From Nectonema munidae (lineage: Eukaryota > Nematomorpha > Nectonematoida > Nectonematidae): a stretch of DNA of 64,000 bases. The position numbers were made by a program, and so were the translations under genes. Positions 12,301 to 20,241 of this stretch are shown in pieces. Positions within the stretch are counted from its first letter, which is position 1, and each line of letters opens with the position of its first letter. The notes beneath the pieces are model-generated. The model was not told the DNA's origin. It worked only from the letters and a program-made list of their open reading frames with translations, and did not search any database. The stretch spans positions 310,001 to 374,000 of the forward strand of contig JAUIRK010000931.1 in NCBI GenBank assembly GCA_030549495.1, in the 5' to 3' direction.

Positions 12301-15300
12301 CAGAAGGTTTGTATTAAAAAGCATTAAAAAACGCAGACGATTCACATTTTTGTAAAGTCGACTGTGGTCGATAACCGGTTAAGATGTCACACTACATACT
12401 TTAACTCAGAGAGATTTTAAACCTATTTGTTTTTTTGTTACTTGAAAGGTGTTGAAACTTTTCACAAAACACTTGACACAGCGGAAGCTGGAGATCAAAT
12501 TGGAGTCTTAATCAAATCAATTGAACATGAAAAAGTTGAACGTGGAAACTTTATTGCTAAGCCTAGAGCATATCAATGTCAGCGACACTTTAAAGCTCAG
12601 GTATGATTTTGTGTTTTTCATAAATTTTTTTATTCAGATTAGAAGTAGTTATTATTATTCTATGCTGCCTATGTAATTATAGTATAAAAATGTTATCTGC
12701 ACAGCATTATATGTATTTTATTCATTAAATTTTTTTGGAATAAAGATTTATCTATTCAGTCTAATCCTCCTACTTGGATTATTTAATTTTCCTAGAAACG
12801 AAAGGTGAGTTTTGTTTTTTTTTTAAATATTTTCATAAAAATAATGTGCTTATTTACTTTGTTAACACATTAAGTCCCAATGCTCCCATTTGGGAACATA
12901 CGTAATTTTATCTTCATCTGCTTTTTTCAATGACTGAATATAAATCGTCTGCGTTTTTTAGATATCGTCTGATTTCTATGTTATAACCCATTTAAGACCA
13001 AGCAAATCAGACGACTTTAATAATTCCTATTTAATTCCATTTAAAGTAGGAATTCGTCTGCGTTCCCTTTGGGAACATTGGTCGTAAATGGGTTAAGAAA
13101 GTAATATATATATAATGTTACTGGGTTCAAACATTTCGTTTGTGAGAATTTTATTATTGAACTGCTATTAATAATAAATCTTATCCAATAAAAATTTAAA
13201 ATAAAAGATTTTAATCTAAATTATAATATCTTTTTTAGATTTTAATTTAAAAATAATTGGAAGAATTTTGATACTTCATCTTTTTTAGTCTTAAAAATAG
13301 GGGTGACCTTTTCACTATAAAACTATGGCAAGAAGGATCTGGAAATTCTTCTCTTTGCTGATTTTAATTGAGTAAAAAAGAAAAAACTGCTTGAATCTGT
13401 TCGTTTGAAATTTTGATATTCCATTTTTAAAGTCGGCTGAAATTTGTGCGTCAAAAAACTTATAAAATCATCTTCCTAAATTTTACTTACCATAGAAAAA
13501 TTTGTTTTTATTTTTCGAAAATATAATATGAATTTGTAATGTTGCAATGATGTGAAAATTCAACTTTTTCAACCACTTATGTGTTTAATATAAAAATGAC
13601 TTTTTCTTTCTAATGATAAAAAACTTTTGAAGTATTTTTAATATGGTCCCATATCGCAAATTTTCAAGGAATTAATACAAAAAAACTGTTAAAACACATT
13701 TTTATTTTTTATTACTAATTTAAAAATGAAAGTATTAAAAACAATTATTTTTGTGATATTTTGCGAACCATATAAAGCTTGCCATTTTGAACACATTTAT
13801 GCGTATACCATTTTGACCTTTTTTTTTACCTCGAGTAGTTAATGTCCACCAAAATAGATTTATTTGCTTTACAGTGGTAATTAATTTTTTTTATCTTTTT
13901 GGAACATTATTATTTCAAGGGGTCGGTTAGTTTTTCCATAACTAGAGGTCTTTGGGTAAAATTATTTGGCAAACATTGATGAGGCCAAATTCTGAACCAA
14001 CATTTTATTAGAAGGCCGCCCTATGAAAATTGAAAAATAAAGAAGAAATTTTGCTAATTATTATTAATAAAACAATGCATGTAAATATTATTATAATTTC
14101 GGAATCCATAATGCGTATATATGTCATACAATGTATTGGCATGATAATAATTCACATCATTCTTCACTATTCAAAAATAGATCTCTTTGTACATATGAGT
14201 GTACTAGAAAGTTAAAAAGTATTTGCGCATATCTGTAGCCCATAGATCAGGGTTTCTCAACCGGGGTTCACATGGACCTAAGGGGTCTATATAATAATTC
14301 AAGGTCCACAGGCGAAATATTATAAATTGGGGGTCCACAATGATATTTTGGTGGTCCATGAAGAAAACCATCTGATAACGGTTTTTATTATAAAAAGTTC
14401 GCAATAGACTTGACATGGTAAAAAGAGGTGCTTTACTACTAGCATTAACTTCAATGCAACCAGATATAAAGAAACGCGTTGAGCAGCATCAACCACAGGG
14501 ATCTCATTAAATGTCTTCTTTTTTTATTATAAAAATTGTTGCATTCGATTTGCTTTCATTTCAATATGAATTCTAAGTATATACTGTTTTCTTTATCATA
14601 ACTTCAAAAATTTTATTAGTGAAAAATATTAAAATAAATTTGTTGTCCAATTTTTATGAAGGGGTCCACCAAGAAAAAAGAAGTGAAAAGGGGCCCATGA
14701 GTAAAAAAAGTGTGAGAAACACGGGCATAGATGAAACAGTGGTGTGTACAGCTTAATTGTAAGAAGAAATCATATATATAACACGAAATCCTTATACAGT
14801 ACAATTGATAAATCAATAAATTGTGAAATTCTGACCATTTCACTATGATATTGTTTGCCTGTTTTTGCTGCAACTTAATTGGACGCGTCCTCACATTTAT
14901 TTATCCGAACCAAGTTATCTCAAAATCAAAAGTTCACACTTGTAATAAATGATCTAAATATAACTTGTGATTTTTTATTTGTGAAGTCTTTATCATTATA
15001 TTTATTCCAAGTCTTATTATTTTTTCTTTTATTTAAAAAATATTTAAACTCTACGGAATTCTATCTGAATCATGTGAGGAGGAAAACTAATTCTACATTC
15101 CTTACTGCTGAAATTTTCAACATTTTCTACCACTTGTTCAAATAAATCAAAATGTGATATAGTTTCTATTTTATTATTCAGAAAATATTCTAAAAATCAA
15201 AAGGCACTAAATTAAAAATTTTGTGTTTTATTTTTAAAAAAAATGCTATTGTTTTTTGCTTATTGTAAATATTTTATTAGTTGAATATTCTTTTTTGAAA

Positions 15301-18300
15301 ATTAGACTTTTGTAATTTAAGTTGTGAAAGTCCAAAGAACAAAATTAATTACAAAACTTAAATTCTCATATTTTATATTCGAAGATGTTCCCACATTGGA
15401 ACGTATGCATAAAAAAGTTTTAAATGTATAAATTCAAAAATTAAAATGATTTAATGCCAGCCGATAAAATGTCTTCTTCACTGACTGCCCAGCCTCGTCA
15501 GCAAAAAGAAAAATATTTCAATTATTAAACGCTTCTCGAAGGGCTTCTTCGAAAAATCAGTTTCAAAAATCGGATAGCATCGTCCTTTGTTTCTTTGAAA
15601 ATATATCAATCTCATATCATATCGAGGGCCAATTTACTCACAGAAAATTTTTTATCGCCTATTTATGTACTTTATGCAGTAATAGTGAATCAGCACTTAC
15701 CTCTAGCTAAATTTAGACTTTTTCAATACTTTCCCTCTGTCTAAAAATTTCATGGCGCTGCTGTCCATGGGTCTCAAGTTACGCCTGTGGAGAGGACTGA
15801 GAATGGTTTATCTATCGTTTACTTTATATGTGCGATCTTCAAACTGAAAGTTTGTCCTTTACTTCTTTTTAGAAAGTCCAAAGAGTACAGGAAAGATTTT
15901 GATCTCACATCTTCCGTAAATTATTATATCAAGTTCTTTGAAATATTTTTAAAGCTATTCTCTTATAACAAATATGGGAGGTTTGATTCTAAGGCCTATC
16001 CTTGATTTATTTTCGTTTTTCAGACTCGACACCAGGCTTATATAAATATAAGATAGAGATTTTATTTTATAATCTTTAAATTGTTGAGCTTTGGTAACGT
16101 ATGTTGTATCTGTATTTTTATTGTTTTAATTAGGTTTATATATTGAAGAAAGAAGAAGGTGGAACCGATCTTCCATTGATGGACACAAGCAGGCCTTTGA
16201 TTTATACATATACAAATAACGTGATTGGAATGCTTTTTTTAAAGGATGGAAAAGTAGGTTCTCCTATTTATAGTTTTACACCACGTAAAGATGAATTTAA
16301 AAAAGATATGCTTAGGGCTTCAAAAATTTGTTTCTTATTCTATGTTTTATATAATATACATTTTTAGCAGTAATTTTTCAAAAGCTATATTTTGGTTTTG
16401 TGCTGTTGTAAAATTTATAATTATGCGACATCAACTTTTCTGTTTCAAATAGTATTATAAATCTTCAAAAAGTGTGATGACATGTAGCATATTTCAAGGT
16501 CGTTTGTGAATGTTAATTTTAGCTAGTTATTGAAAGATTTCCTGAATTTTAGACATTTCTATTCTGCTTGCAAATAAAAAGTTTAATCTATTTTCTTCTA
16601 AATAATTTATTTAAAGTTCAATTGATTTGTATTTGTAGTTTAGATTCTTTCTTGCATTGTCTTCAAAAAGATTTTCAAATTATTGTGTCTATAACCTTTT
16701 TATCTAAGACAAAACAATATGATTGATAAACTGAATTTATTCTAAAAAAAATTTCCAAAAGTAATTAAAATTTTCCTAAAAACTTTCTACTCATAAACTG
16801 ATTTTTGCTCCTTTATAAACTAATTTTAACATAAAATAAAAAAGTTCATTCTTTAGTTTTATTGAATTTTGCAGCTTTTCTATAGGTTGCAAAAATACAA
16901 ATCGTGAACTAAAATTATAAAGATTTTAATGTTGCGTTTTTGCAATGTTGCTTGCACACTAAAAAGAGTGTCTATAAATTTATTTTTTAATCTAACATAT
17001 ATGAATATAACTATTTATGAAATCGGAGTCGGAATCCACTCCACCGATTCCGACTCCACAACCCTCATTATCCGACCAGTGACAATCGAGCAGTTTAACA
17101 TATGTAGTCATATGTGGGTAGTTTAATAGGTATTGTTTCTCTGTGTTTCGCCGAGAGCAGTGTATGTTTTGGTGCTGATTCTGATGGCAGCTTGTTAGGG
17201 AGTTCAGTATTGTGTGCGTTTTATTTGTCTTGCCATGTGTAAAATGGAATCAAAATAATTAATAAAAAAGATTAATCAACCTAGCATAAATCTCTGAATA
17301 AGTAGAAGATAAGAGGCTGGCAGTTTTTTGTAGCCATTTGCTGCTAGTTTTGGCAGAATGAGTAGATTGAAAGAAAACAATGCGTTCGTTTTTCTAAGAA
17401 GTCTTCTCTCTAATTCACGTAGAACCGTATTTTATAATCAACTTAAATTTAGATCTCAATACTCATTTTTTTCTAAGAATTTCAATCCGATTAATTTATG
17501 CGCGTGAGGAGGAGGTCTCTTGAAGGTCAAAGTCGGAACAAAAACACGTACTCTGAATACTTCTAATTTTCCTATTTCCACTTTGACACCGACTTGATTA
17601 GTATTGTAGTTGAATCAAGCAGCGCTTTTGTTTTTTCAATTGTATCAATGTTCGCGTGTATATGGATTTAATGGCGCTTTTCGAGGTATACATGCACACC
17701 GGGAATTTACATTGGTTATTATTATTGAAATGTTTTGCATCATGTATGATGAATATATTGCATATAAGGAATATGGTTTTGGAGTTAAATAAACATGAGT
17801 CAATATAGTATAATTGTGTCGCTTATGTTTAGTCGACAGCTTTGTCGACTCTAACACTTTTTTAATTCCTTCAAATCTACGACTGCGCGGCGCTGTCTTA
17901 TCTCCACACCATTTTCCAAGAGAAAGTATATTCTCATTTCTACCAAATGTATCACGGTTTAAAGTGTTTTCTTTATTATTATGCTTTTTCTGCACCATTA
18001 TCTACAGTCATATTGTAGTGTGAAAAAATGTAAGCAGGCATATTCTGTATTTCCTCTAAAAAATCAGGTTCTTTTCTAACATTGGACACGTGTTGTCTCT
18101 ATGGTGAGGGCTCTGGGAATAGGGAGGGGCAGCTGAGTTGGGCACACAATTGCTTCAGACGTGATAAAAGTATTCTAAGTAAAATATGCTAAAATATTTT
18201 TATTTAGCTTATTATCACTTATTTTGATTTTAAATTTCACCTAAAGAAAATTTCCCAAATTATGTAAATATTAGTTTTAGAAGATTATTGAAGTTATAAA

Positions 18301-20153
18301 GAAATATCTTGAGGTGGTCATAAATTAGTCGCTCGCAAAATTCTAAAAATCTATTGTATTTTATGTAAATTCGCAAAGAATAATCAGAGGTCTGGCAAGA
18401 ACTCCGGGGAGACAACTTGTCAGACCTTTTTATATATGTAAATGTATAAATCGTAAAATGCTAATAAAATATACTATTTATCTTAACTTGCTGACCGTTT
18501 GTTCAGCGGAACATCAACCTTCGAAGCAGCCTGTTTTTCTAGGCAAGTCTCTATGTTTTCCATAAATGGGTAGAAATATGTCATTTATTTTTCCTATAGT
18601 TTGTTTTATCGTTTTGATTTATACCTGTAACTTTGTCTAATTTAGAAAATGGTCATGCCTGGTGAAAATACAGAAATAGAAATAAATCTTTTACGAGCTA
18701 CATTATTAGAAAAAGGCCAGAAATTGACTTTCAGGTTAAACAATTCAACAATAGGTATTATCACGATTATCATATTTCATTTTCATACCTTACAAAAGCA
18801 TACCAAGCAGGCTTGTGGAGTCGGATAAAAAATATCCTACCTCAAATACTCGAAAATTTAAATTCAAATTCTTCTCCTTGCTTACACTGAAGAAGCCGTC
18901 GTCTATATGCTCATCAATTTAAACTTTTTCTGATTTAAAAATGCCTAAAAAAAATTTAATACTCCTAAATTTTATCAGATACCGACTCCTATCTTTTTAG
19001 AATCGCCTACTTCATTGCCTTCCGATTCCAACTCCTCAACCCTAATGACAAGCCTTAAAATTTCGTGTAACGTCTATTTGTTTGTAAAAGCGTATTTCAG
19101 CTATTAATCTTGGAAAAGTTTTTTGCTAGGAATTTTTTTATAATTAGCATTAAAGTAATTCAAGTATTACTAAATCCGCGTATACGAAAATATATTTTAA
19201 AAGTTTTGATTGTCAAAGATATTCAATATTGGAAAACCCTTAAAATTTGTTTGATATATTTTATATTTCTAGTATAAACATAAAATTCACTTAAAATTTC
19301 AAATAATCGATTTTTCTTTCAGATCTATTGTGAGCATATTCGCTACAAGTAGGAAAAAGTATATTAAAAATAAAATTGAAAAGATTTGAACACTTTTTTT
19401 ACACAATAAATATATTAAATTTTCTGTTTCCTTGAATTTTGAAATTTATGAAGCTGGTAAAACATTAATAATTAAAATTATACTAATATTAAATATATAT
19501 ATTTATTATAATATATATATTTTTTGATATATTAATATATCGGCTACTGTCTGATTAGAAGGGGTAGGGCTCCTTTGTTACTTCTCTGCTGTATATATAT
19601 ATGAACGGGCGAAAATATATGATTTAATTTAAAATTAAAAAACCAGTAAATTACATTAAATAATTTTTGATTTGAAAATTAACCAAGGAGAAAATGAAAA
19701 TGAATAATAACAAGTAGAATCATAATGTAAATCAAGCATAAAACTTTTTGGTCTTCTCTTTCTATGAAAATTAATTAGCCTAGGATTCCTAGAAATAAGC
19801 TATTTATAGTTCTTTATTGAATCAAAAAACTGCTGAAATAAATGAGAAATTACCTTCAATTGCCAGAAATAGTTTTTTTCAAAATTTGCCTCTGTCAGAA
19901 ATGCCATTTTATTTTTTAAATATTGCTCCTTTATAATATGTTACTCTAATGAGTGCTTGATTTTAGCATACACATTTGTCTAAATAAGCGTTTTGAGTGT
20001 TATTATCTTGTTAACAAGAATATTGTGCATCTTCTTTTAGGAACTGGTGTTGTCACAGAAATCTTAAAACCTTTCACCCTTGCAGAAGAAGAAGCAATAG
20101 AAATACAACATAAGAAAAGGCGTAAGGAGAAAAAAGCAGAATATTTATCTTAG
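252..20153 (+). CDS. TUFM: Mitochondrial elongation factor Tu-like gene (3' six exons)
   Basis: EF-Tu carries aminoacyl-tRNA to the ribosome in a GTP-dependent complex; this version fits the mitochondrial family. Six exons are visible: 252-384, 11292-11396, 12449-12600, 16134-16253, 18646-18754 and 20041-20153, each with AG/GT borders and matching phases. They encode the end of the G domain (LGVQSIEKLIETVDTYIP), domain II (GTVLTGKLIRGSLSKGNDIEI; GVETFHKTLDTAEAGDQIG) and domain III (VYILKKEEGG; VMPGENTEIEINLL; IGTGVVTEI). The GTP-binding G1-G3 motifs lie off the left edge. Domain III is divergent: the usual GGRH segment reads GGTDLP. The C-terminus has a basic tail (KKRRKEKK) past the normal end. 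It may therefore be the second, EF-Tu2-type paralogue rather than the main TUFM. The first visible intron (385-11291) is 10.9 kb and packed with transposons. Family call is firm; paralogue is inference. Confidence 0.88.
385..1004. other. Intron start, AT-rich, no feature seen
   Basis: Donor side of the 10.9-kb EF-Tu intron. No coding frame or paired terminal repeat was recognised up to the LTR element target site (CTAAC at 1000-1004). Confidence 0.6.
1005..1314 (-). repeat. 3' LTR of the Ty3/Gypsy element
   Basis: 310 bp, starts TGTGATGAAT and ends AATAATACA on the + strand. It differs from its partner only by about three extra AT units near 1076-1099. Confidence 0.93.
1325..3829 (-). pseudogene. 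Ty3/Gypsy pol region (RT, RNase H, integrase)
   Basis: Fossil pol of the LTR element. Reverse transcriptase, with a YIDD catalytic box, lies around 2.8-3.8 kb. RNase H and an integrase with an HHCC-type zinc domain and a DDE core (SIDFKGPL, HSDRGSSF) lie around 1.4-2.7 kb. The region is broken about once. It overlaps the end of gag, as is usual where the family uses frameshifting. Confidence 0.88.
3687..4475 (-). CDS. Ty3/Gypsy gag-like protein with zinc knuckles
   Basis: About 262 residues. The middle resembles retrotransposon gag (LKVLSMNCEF, LISGLRNSAIRTRLLE). The C-terminus has two cysteine-rich knuckles, the second a clear CCHC (CFKCGKLGHFSKVC). In LTR elements this protein forms the particle and binds RNA. 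It is the first frame after the 5' LTR. Confidence 0.82.
   Translation of the reverse strand: MEKAVRPKEFNVLPNEEQSGKLWKHWFRGFTYYLDCLKDHSPNKLELLIIHLGPDVAESIQKASSYEMAIKQLESAYVKVPNEVHARHLLSTRVQSSDETVDSFFQSLKVLSMNCEFKEVTADEHKDLFIRDSLISGLRNSAIRTRLLENTKLDLNTAVNQARAMEQALSQSESYASNTLTLAATANENQPDELSTRQNREASEMDSCSSFLKSSNGNCYFCGGKRHPRNSRELCPAKRHTCFKCGKLGHFSKVCRSARKNV
4500..4803 (-). repeat. 5' LTR of the Ty3/Gypsy element
   Basis: 304 bp; matches the other LTR base for base by eye apart from the shorter (AT)n run. It is followed by target duplication CTAAC at 4804-4808. Confidence 0.93.
4975..5660 (+). mobile_element. Probable LINE (Jockey-like) relic with strong A+C bias
   Basis: The + strand of this stretch is very poor in G and T; several lines have only three or four G in 60 bases. 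Around 5031-5225 one frame reads HIKILGSYFDRKL..., then RANTNKL and ILAKRLHSHP, which resembles the 'LGV-x-LD-x-x-L' region just past the reverse-transcriptase palm in Jockey-type LINEs. Stops interrupt it, so it is a relic. A+C-biased sense strands are known in some Jockey-clade elements. A nuclear copy of organelle DNA was considered, but no organelle gene was recognised. Confidence 0.4.
5691..6054. other. Intron spacer, no feature seen
   Basis: AT-rich intron sequence between the LINE relic and the TAGGGATGTGC repeat. A short GGTTGGATGCTGGATT stretch near 5668 weakly resembles the SINE head but has no B box. Confidence 0.45.
6055..7020. mobile_element. MITE-like repeat with TAGGGATGTGC end and CCGAATATCCG motifs
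   Basis: The left end reads TAGGGATGTGCCGGATATTC, followed by GGATATTCGG and ATTCGGCCCG. The right part (6953-6998) has the same words inverted: AATATCCGG, ATATCCGAT, GAATATCCGAA. The middle is about 85% A+T. Inverted CCGAATATTCGG-type ends are typical of hAT-like MITEs, but the right terminus looks cut where the next hAT end (CAGTGGCGTAG, 7021) begins. Confidence 0.5.
7021..7314 (+). mobile_element. hAT (Tip100-like) fragment with transposase scrap
   Basis: Starts with CAGTGGCGTAGGGTG, the standard terminus of Tip100-type hAT elements. At about 7175-7308 a + strand frame reads KANANTLRPHIKKEIKSTNF then VSIILDESSDIVCKSQLSTV, the DUF4371 region around the first catalytic Asp. The 5' third of the gene is missing, so it is internally deleted. 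A second hAT element is inserted at 7315; no clear continuation was found beyond 10723. Confidence 0.6.
7315..10723 (-). mobile_element. hAT element (Charlie/ZBED5-like), nearly intact
   Basis: Terminal inverted repeats: CAGTGGTTCTTAACC at 7315 and, reversed, CAGCCTTTCTTAACCG ending at 10723. The flanking 8-mers GTTTAGAA and CATTAGTG share a TTAG core and look like a decayed hAT target duplication. Subterminal ATTCCCCAC words occur at both ends. The transposase lies on the - strand at 7779-9637, leaving about 1.1 kb of 5' non-coding DNA. The element lies in the EF-Tu intron, antisense to the gene. Confidence 0.85.
7779..9637 (-). pseudogene. hAT transposase (ZBED5/FAM200-like), two lesions
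   Basis: About 620 residues long in total. It starts at 9637 (MSYLIEMNKEKKEF). A BED-type zinc region (CVISHKTL then HPEL) is followed by LSNDTVKSRIFDM, the catalytic segment FAIQLDEFEDVANLSQL, CTDGASVMLGVRSGF, CIIHREALASR, SVRWLSKGDMLSRL, and the C-terminal dimerisation block YPRVALSALSLLVAFPSTYL then CESGFS. Two lesions are seen: an in-frame TAA after TMT near 8711, with the family sequence continuing (PLKETLDAAIRIVNYV), and a one-base frame change in an A-run near 8015-8025. Enough is intact to suggest fairly recent activity. It is a transposase, not a host ZBED gene, because it sits within matching inverted repeats. Confidence 0.87.
10724..11291. other. End of the large EF-Tu intron
   Basis: AT-rich. 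A TTGCCAGATG-type word near 10810-10830 (reverse strand) may be another transposon scrap, but no partner end was found. The acceptor TTTTCAG is at 11285-11291. Confidence 0.45.
11292..11396 (+). CDS. TUFM: EF-Tu exon: domain II, first half
   Basis: Begins in phase 1 after TTTTCAG and ends before GTAAGT. It encodes AKGTVLTGKLIRGSLSKGND and IEIISHKKAIRATVAG, the barrel strand pattern of EF-Tu domain II ('GRGTVATGRVEQG'). Confidence 0.9.
11436..11528 (-). mobile_element. piggyBac-type MITE, copy i
   Basis: 93 bp between TTAA sites at 11432-11435 and 11529-11532. It contains AATCAGACGAT and ATGTTCCCAAATGGGAGCA. It is the reverse-orientation sister of the copy at 12874-12980. Confidence 0.68.
12259..12378 (+). 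mobile_element. piggyBac-type MITE, copy ii
   Basis: 120 bp between TTAA at 12255-12258 and 12379-12382. The inverted ends are CCCGTTATCTACCA and CCGGTTATCGACCA (12 of 14 match). The core shares AATCAGACGATATC and AACGCAGACGATTC with the other copies. TTAA targets and CCC-type ends point to the piggyBac superfamily. Confidence 0.75.
12449..12600 (+). CDS. TUFM: EF-Tu exon: domain II, second half
   Basis: Acceptor GAAAG at 12444-12448, donor GTATGA at 12601, ends in phase 0. It encodes GVETFHKTLDTAEAGDQIGV then LIKSIEHEKVERGNFIAKP. It matches the conserved 'GVEMFRKLLDRGEAGDNVG' of mitochondrial EF-Tu. Confidence 0.92.
12874..12980 (+). mobile_element. piggyBac-type MITE, copy iii
   Basis: Left flank TTAA (12870-12873), then GTCCCAATGCTCCCATTTGG. 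The right flank reads TTAT, a decayed TTAA. In reverse it matches copy i almost throughout. Confidence 0.62.
12987..13092 (+). mobile_element. piggyBac-type MITE, copy iv, abutting copy iii
   Basis: Inverted ends CCCATTTAAGACCAA and, reversed, CCCATTTACGACCAA. Flanks are ATAA on the left and TTAA (13093-13096) on the right. The core again holds AATCAGACGAC and AATTCGTCTGCG. Confidence 0.7.
13097..14247. other. EF-Tu intron, no feature seen
   Basis: AT-rich intron. The only open frames are short and random-looking. Confidence 0.5.
14248..14725. mobile_element. Non-autonomous hAT element (478 bp)
   Basis: The left end CAGGGTTTCTCAACCGGGG and the right end (reversed) CCCGTGTTTCTCACAC are hAT-type inverted repeats. 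CATAGAT occurs directly outside both ends (14241-14247 and 14726-14732), a nearly full target duplication. Inside are repeated GGTCCAC/GGGGTCC words typical of Charlie-like MITEs. No transposase frame. Confidence 0.78.
14726..16133. other. EF-Tu intron with one possible hAT end
   Basis: Mostly featureless AT-rich DNA. At 15774-15793 the reverse strand reads CAGGCGTAACTTGAGACCC, close to the common Tip100 end CAGTGGCGTAACTAG, but no second end or transposase frame was recognised. Confidence 0.35.
16134..16253 (+). CDS. TUFM: EF-Tu exon: start of domain III
   Basis: Acceptor TTAG at 16130-16133, donor GTAGGT at 16254; phase 0 at both ends, 40 codons. It encodes VYILKKEEGGTDLPLMDTSR then PLIYTYTNNVIGMLFLKDGK. 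The EEGG signature of domain III is kept, but the following RH-x-PF segment is replaced. Confidence 0.9.
16254..18387. other. EF-Tu intron with a GGAGTCGG repeat copy
   Basis: AT-rich. At 17025-17078 a near palindrome (AATCGGAGTCGGAATCC ... CCGATTCCGACTCC followed by ACAACCCTC) belongs to the repeat also seen at 18808-19056. Nothing else recognised. Confidence 0.5.
18388..18428. repeat. Short perfect-looking hairpin
   Basis: Arms AGGTCTGGCAAG and, reversed, AAGGTCTGACAAG surround a 17-base loop. It could be the fused ends of a deleted MITE or a folded RNA element within the intron. Function unknown. Confidence 0.5.
18646..18754 (+). CDS. TUFM: EF-Tu exon: domain III, middle
   Basis: Acceptor TTTAG at 18641-18645, donor GTATTA at 18755, ends in phase 1. 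It encodes KMVMPGENTEIEINLLRATL then LEKGQKLTFRLNNSTIG. It aligns with 'KELAMPGEDLKFNL...LEKGQRFTLRDGNRTIG'. Confidence 0.92.
18808..19056. mobile_element. MITE-like repeat with GGAGTCGG termini
   Basis: The left end CAGGCTTGTGGAGTCGG is mirrored on the right by (reversed) AAGGCTTGTCATTAGGG then GGAGTTGGAATCGG. Internal CCGACTCC words are inverted. No clear target duplication was seen, so the superfamily is left open. Confidence 0.5.
19057..20040. other. Last EF-Tu intron, AT-rich with (TA)n tract
   Basis: Near-continuous TA/AT runs lie at about 19485-19550. Nothing else recognised before the acceptor CTTTTAG at 20034-20040. Confidence 0.5.
20041..20153 (+). CDS. TUFM: EF-Tu terminal exon with basic tail
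   Basis: Encodes GTGVVTEILKPFTLAEEEAI then EIQHKKRRKEKKAEYLS and stops with TAG at 20151. The normal family end is near 'TEEEKNIKWG'; the extra lysine/arginine-rich stretch is an addition. Confidence 0.9.
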
Positions 20154-20235
20154 AATGGATTCTGTTATTTGCTTTCTTCACTTTTTACCTTCATTTGATT
20201 TTACTTTTTGAAATGCTGTCTCCCCCTTTATTTTT

Positions 20236-20241
20236 AATAAA
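20236..20241 (+). terminator. Polyadenylation signal AATAAA for the EF-Tu gene
   Basis: First AATAAA after the stop, 82 bases downstream, in a T-rich setting. Confidence 0.6.
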
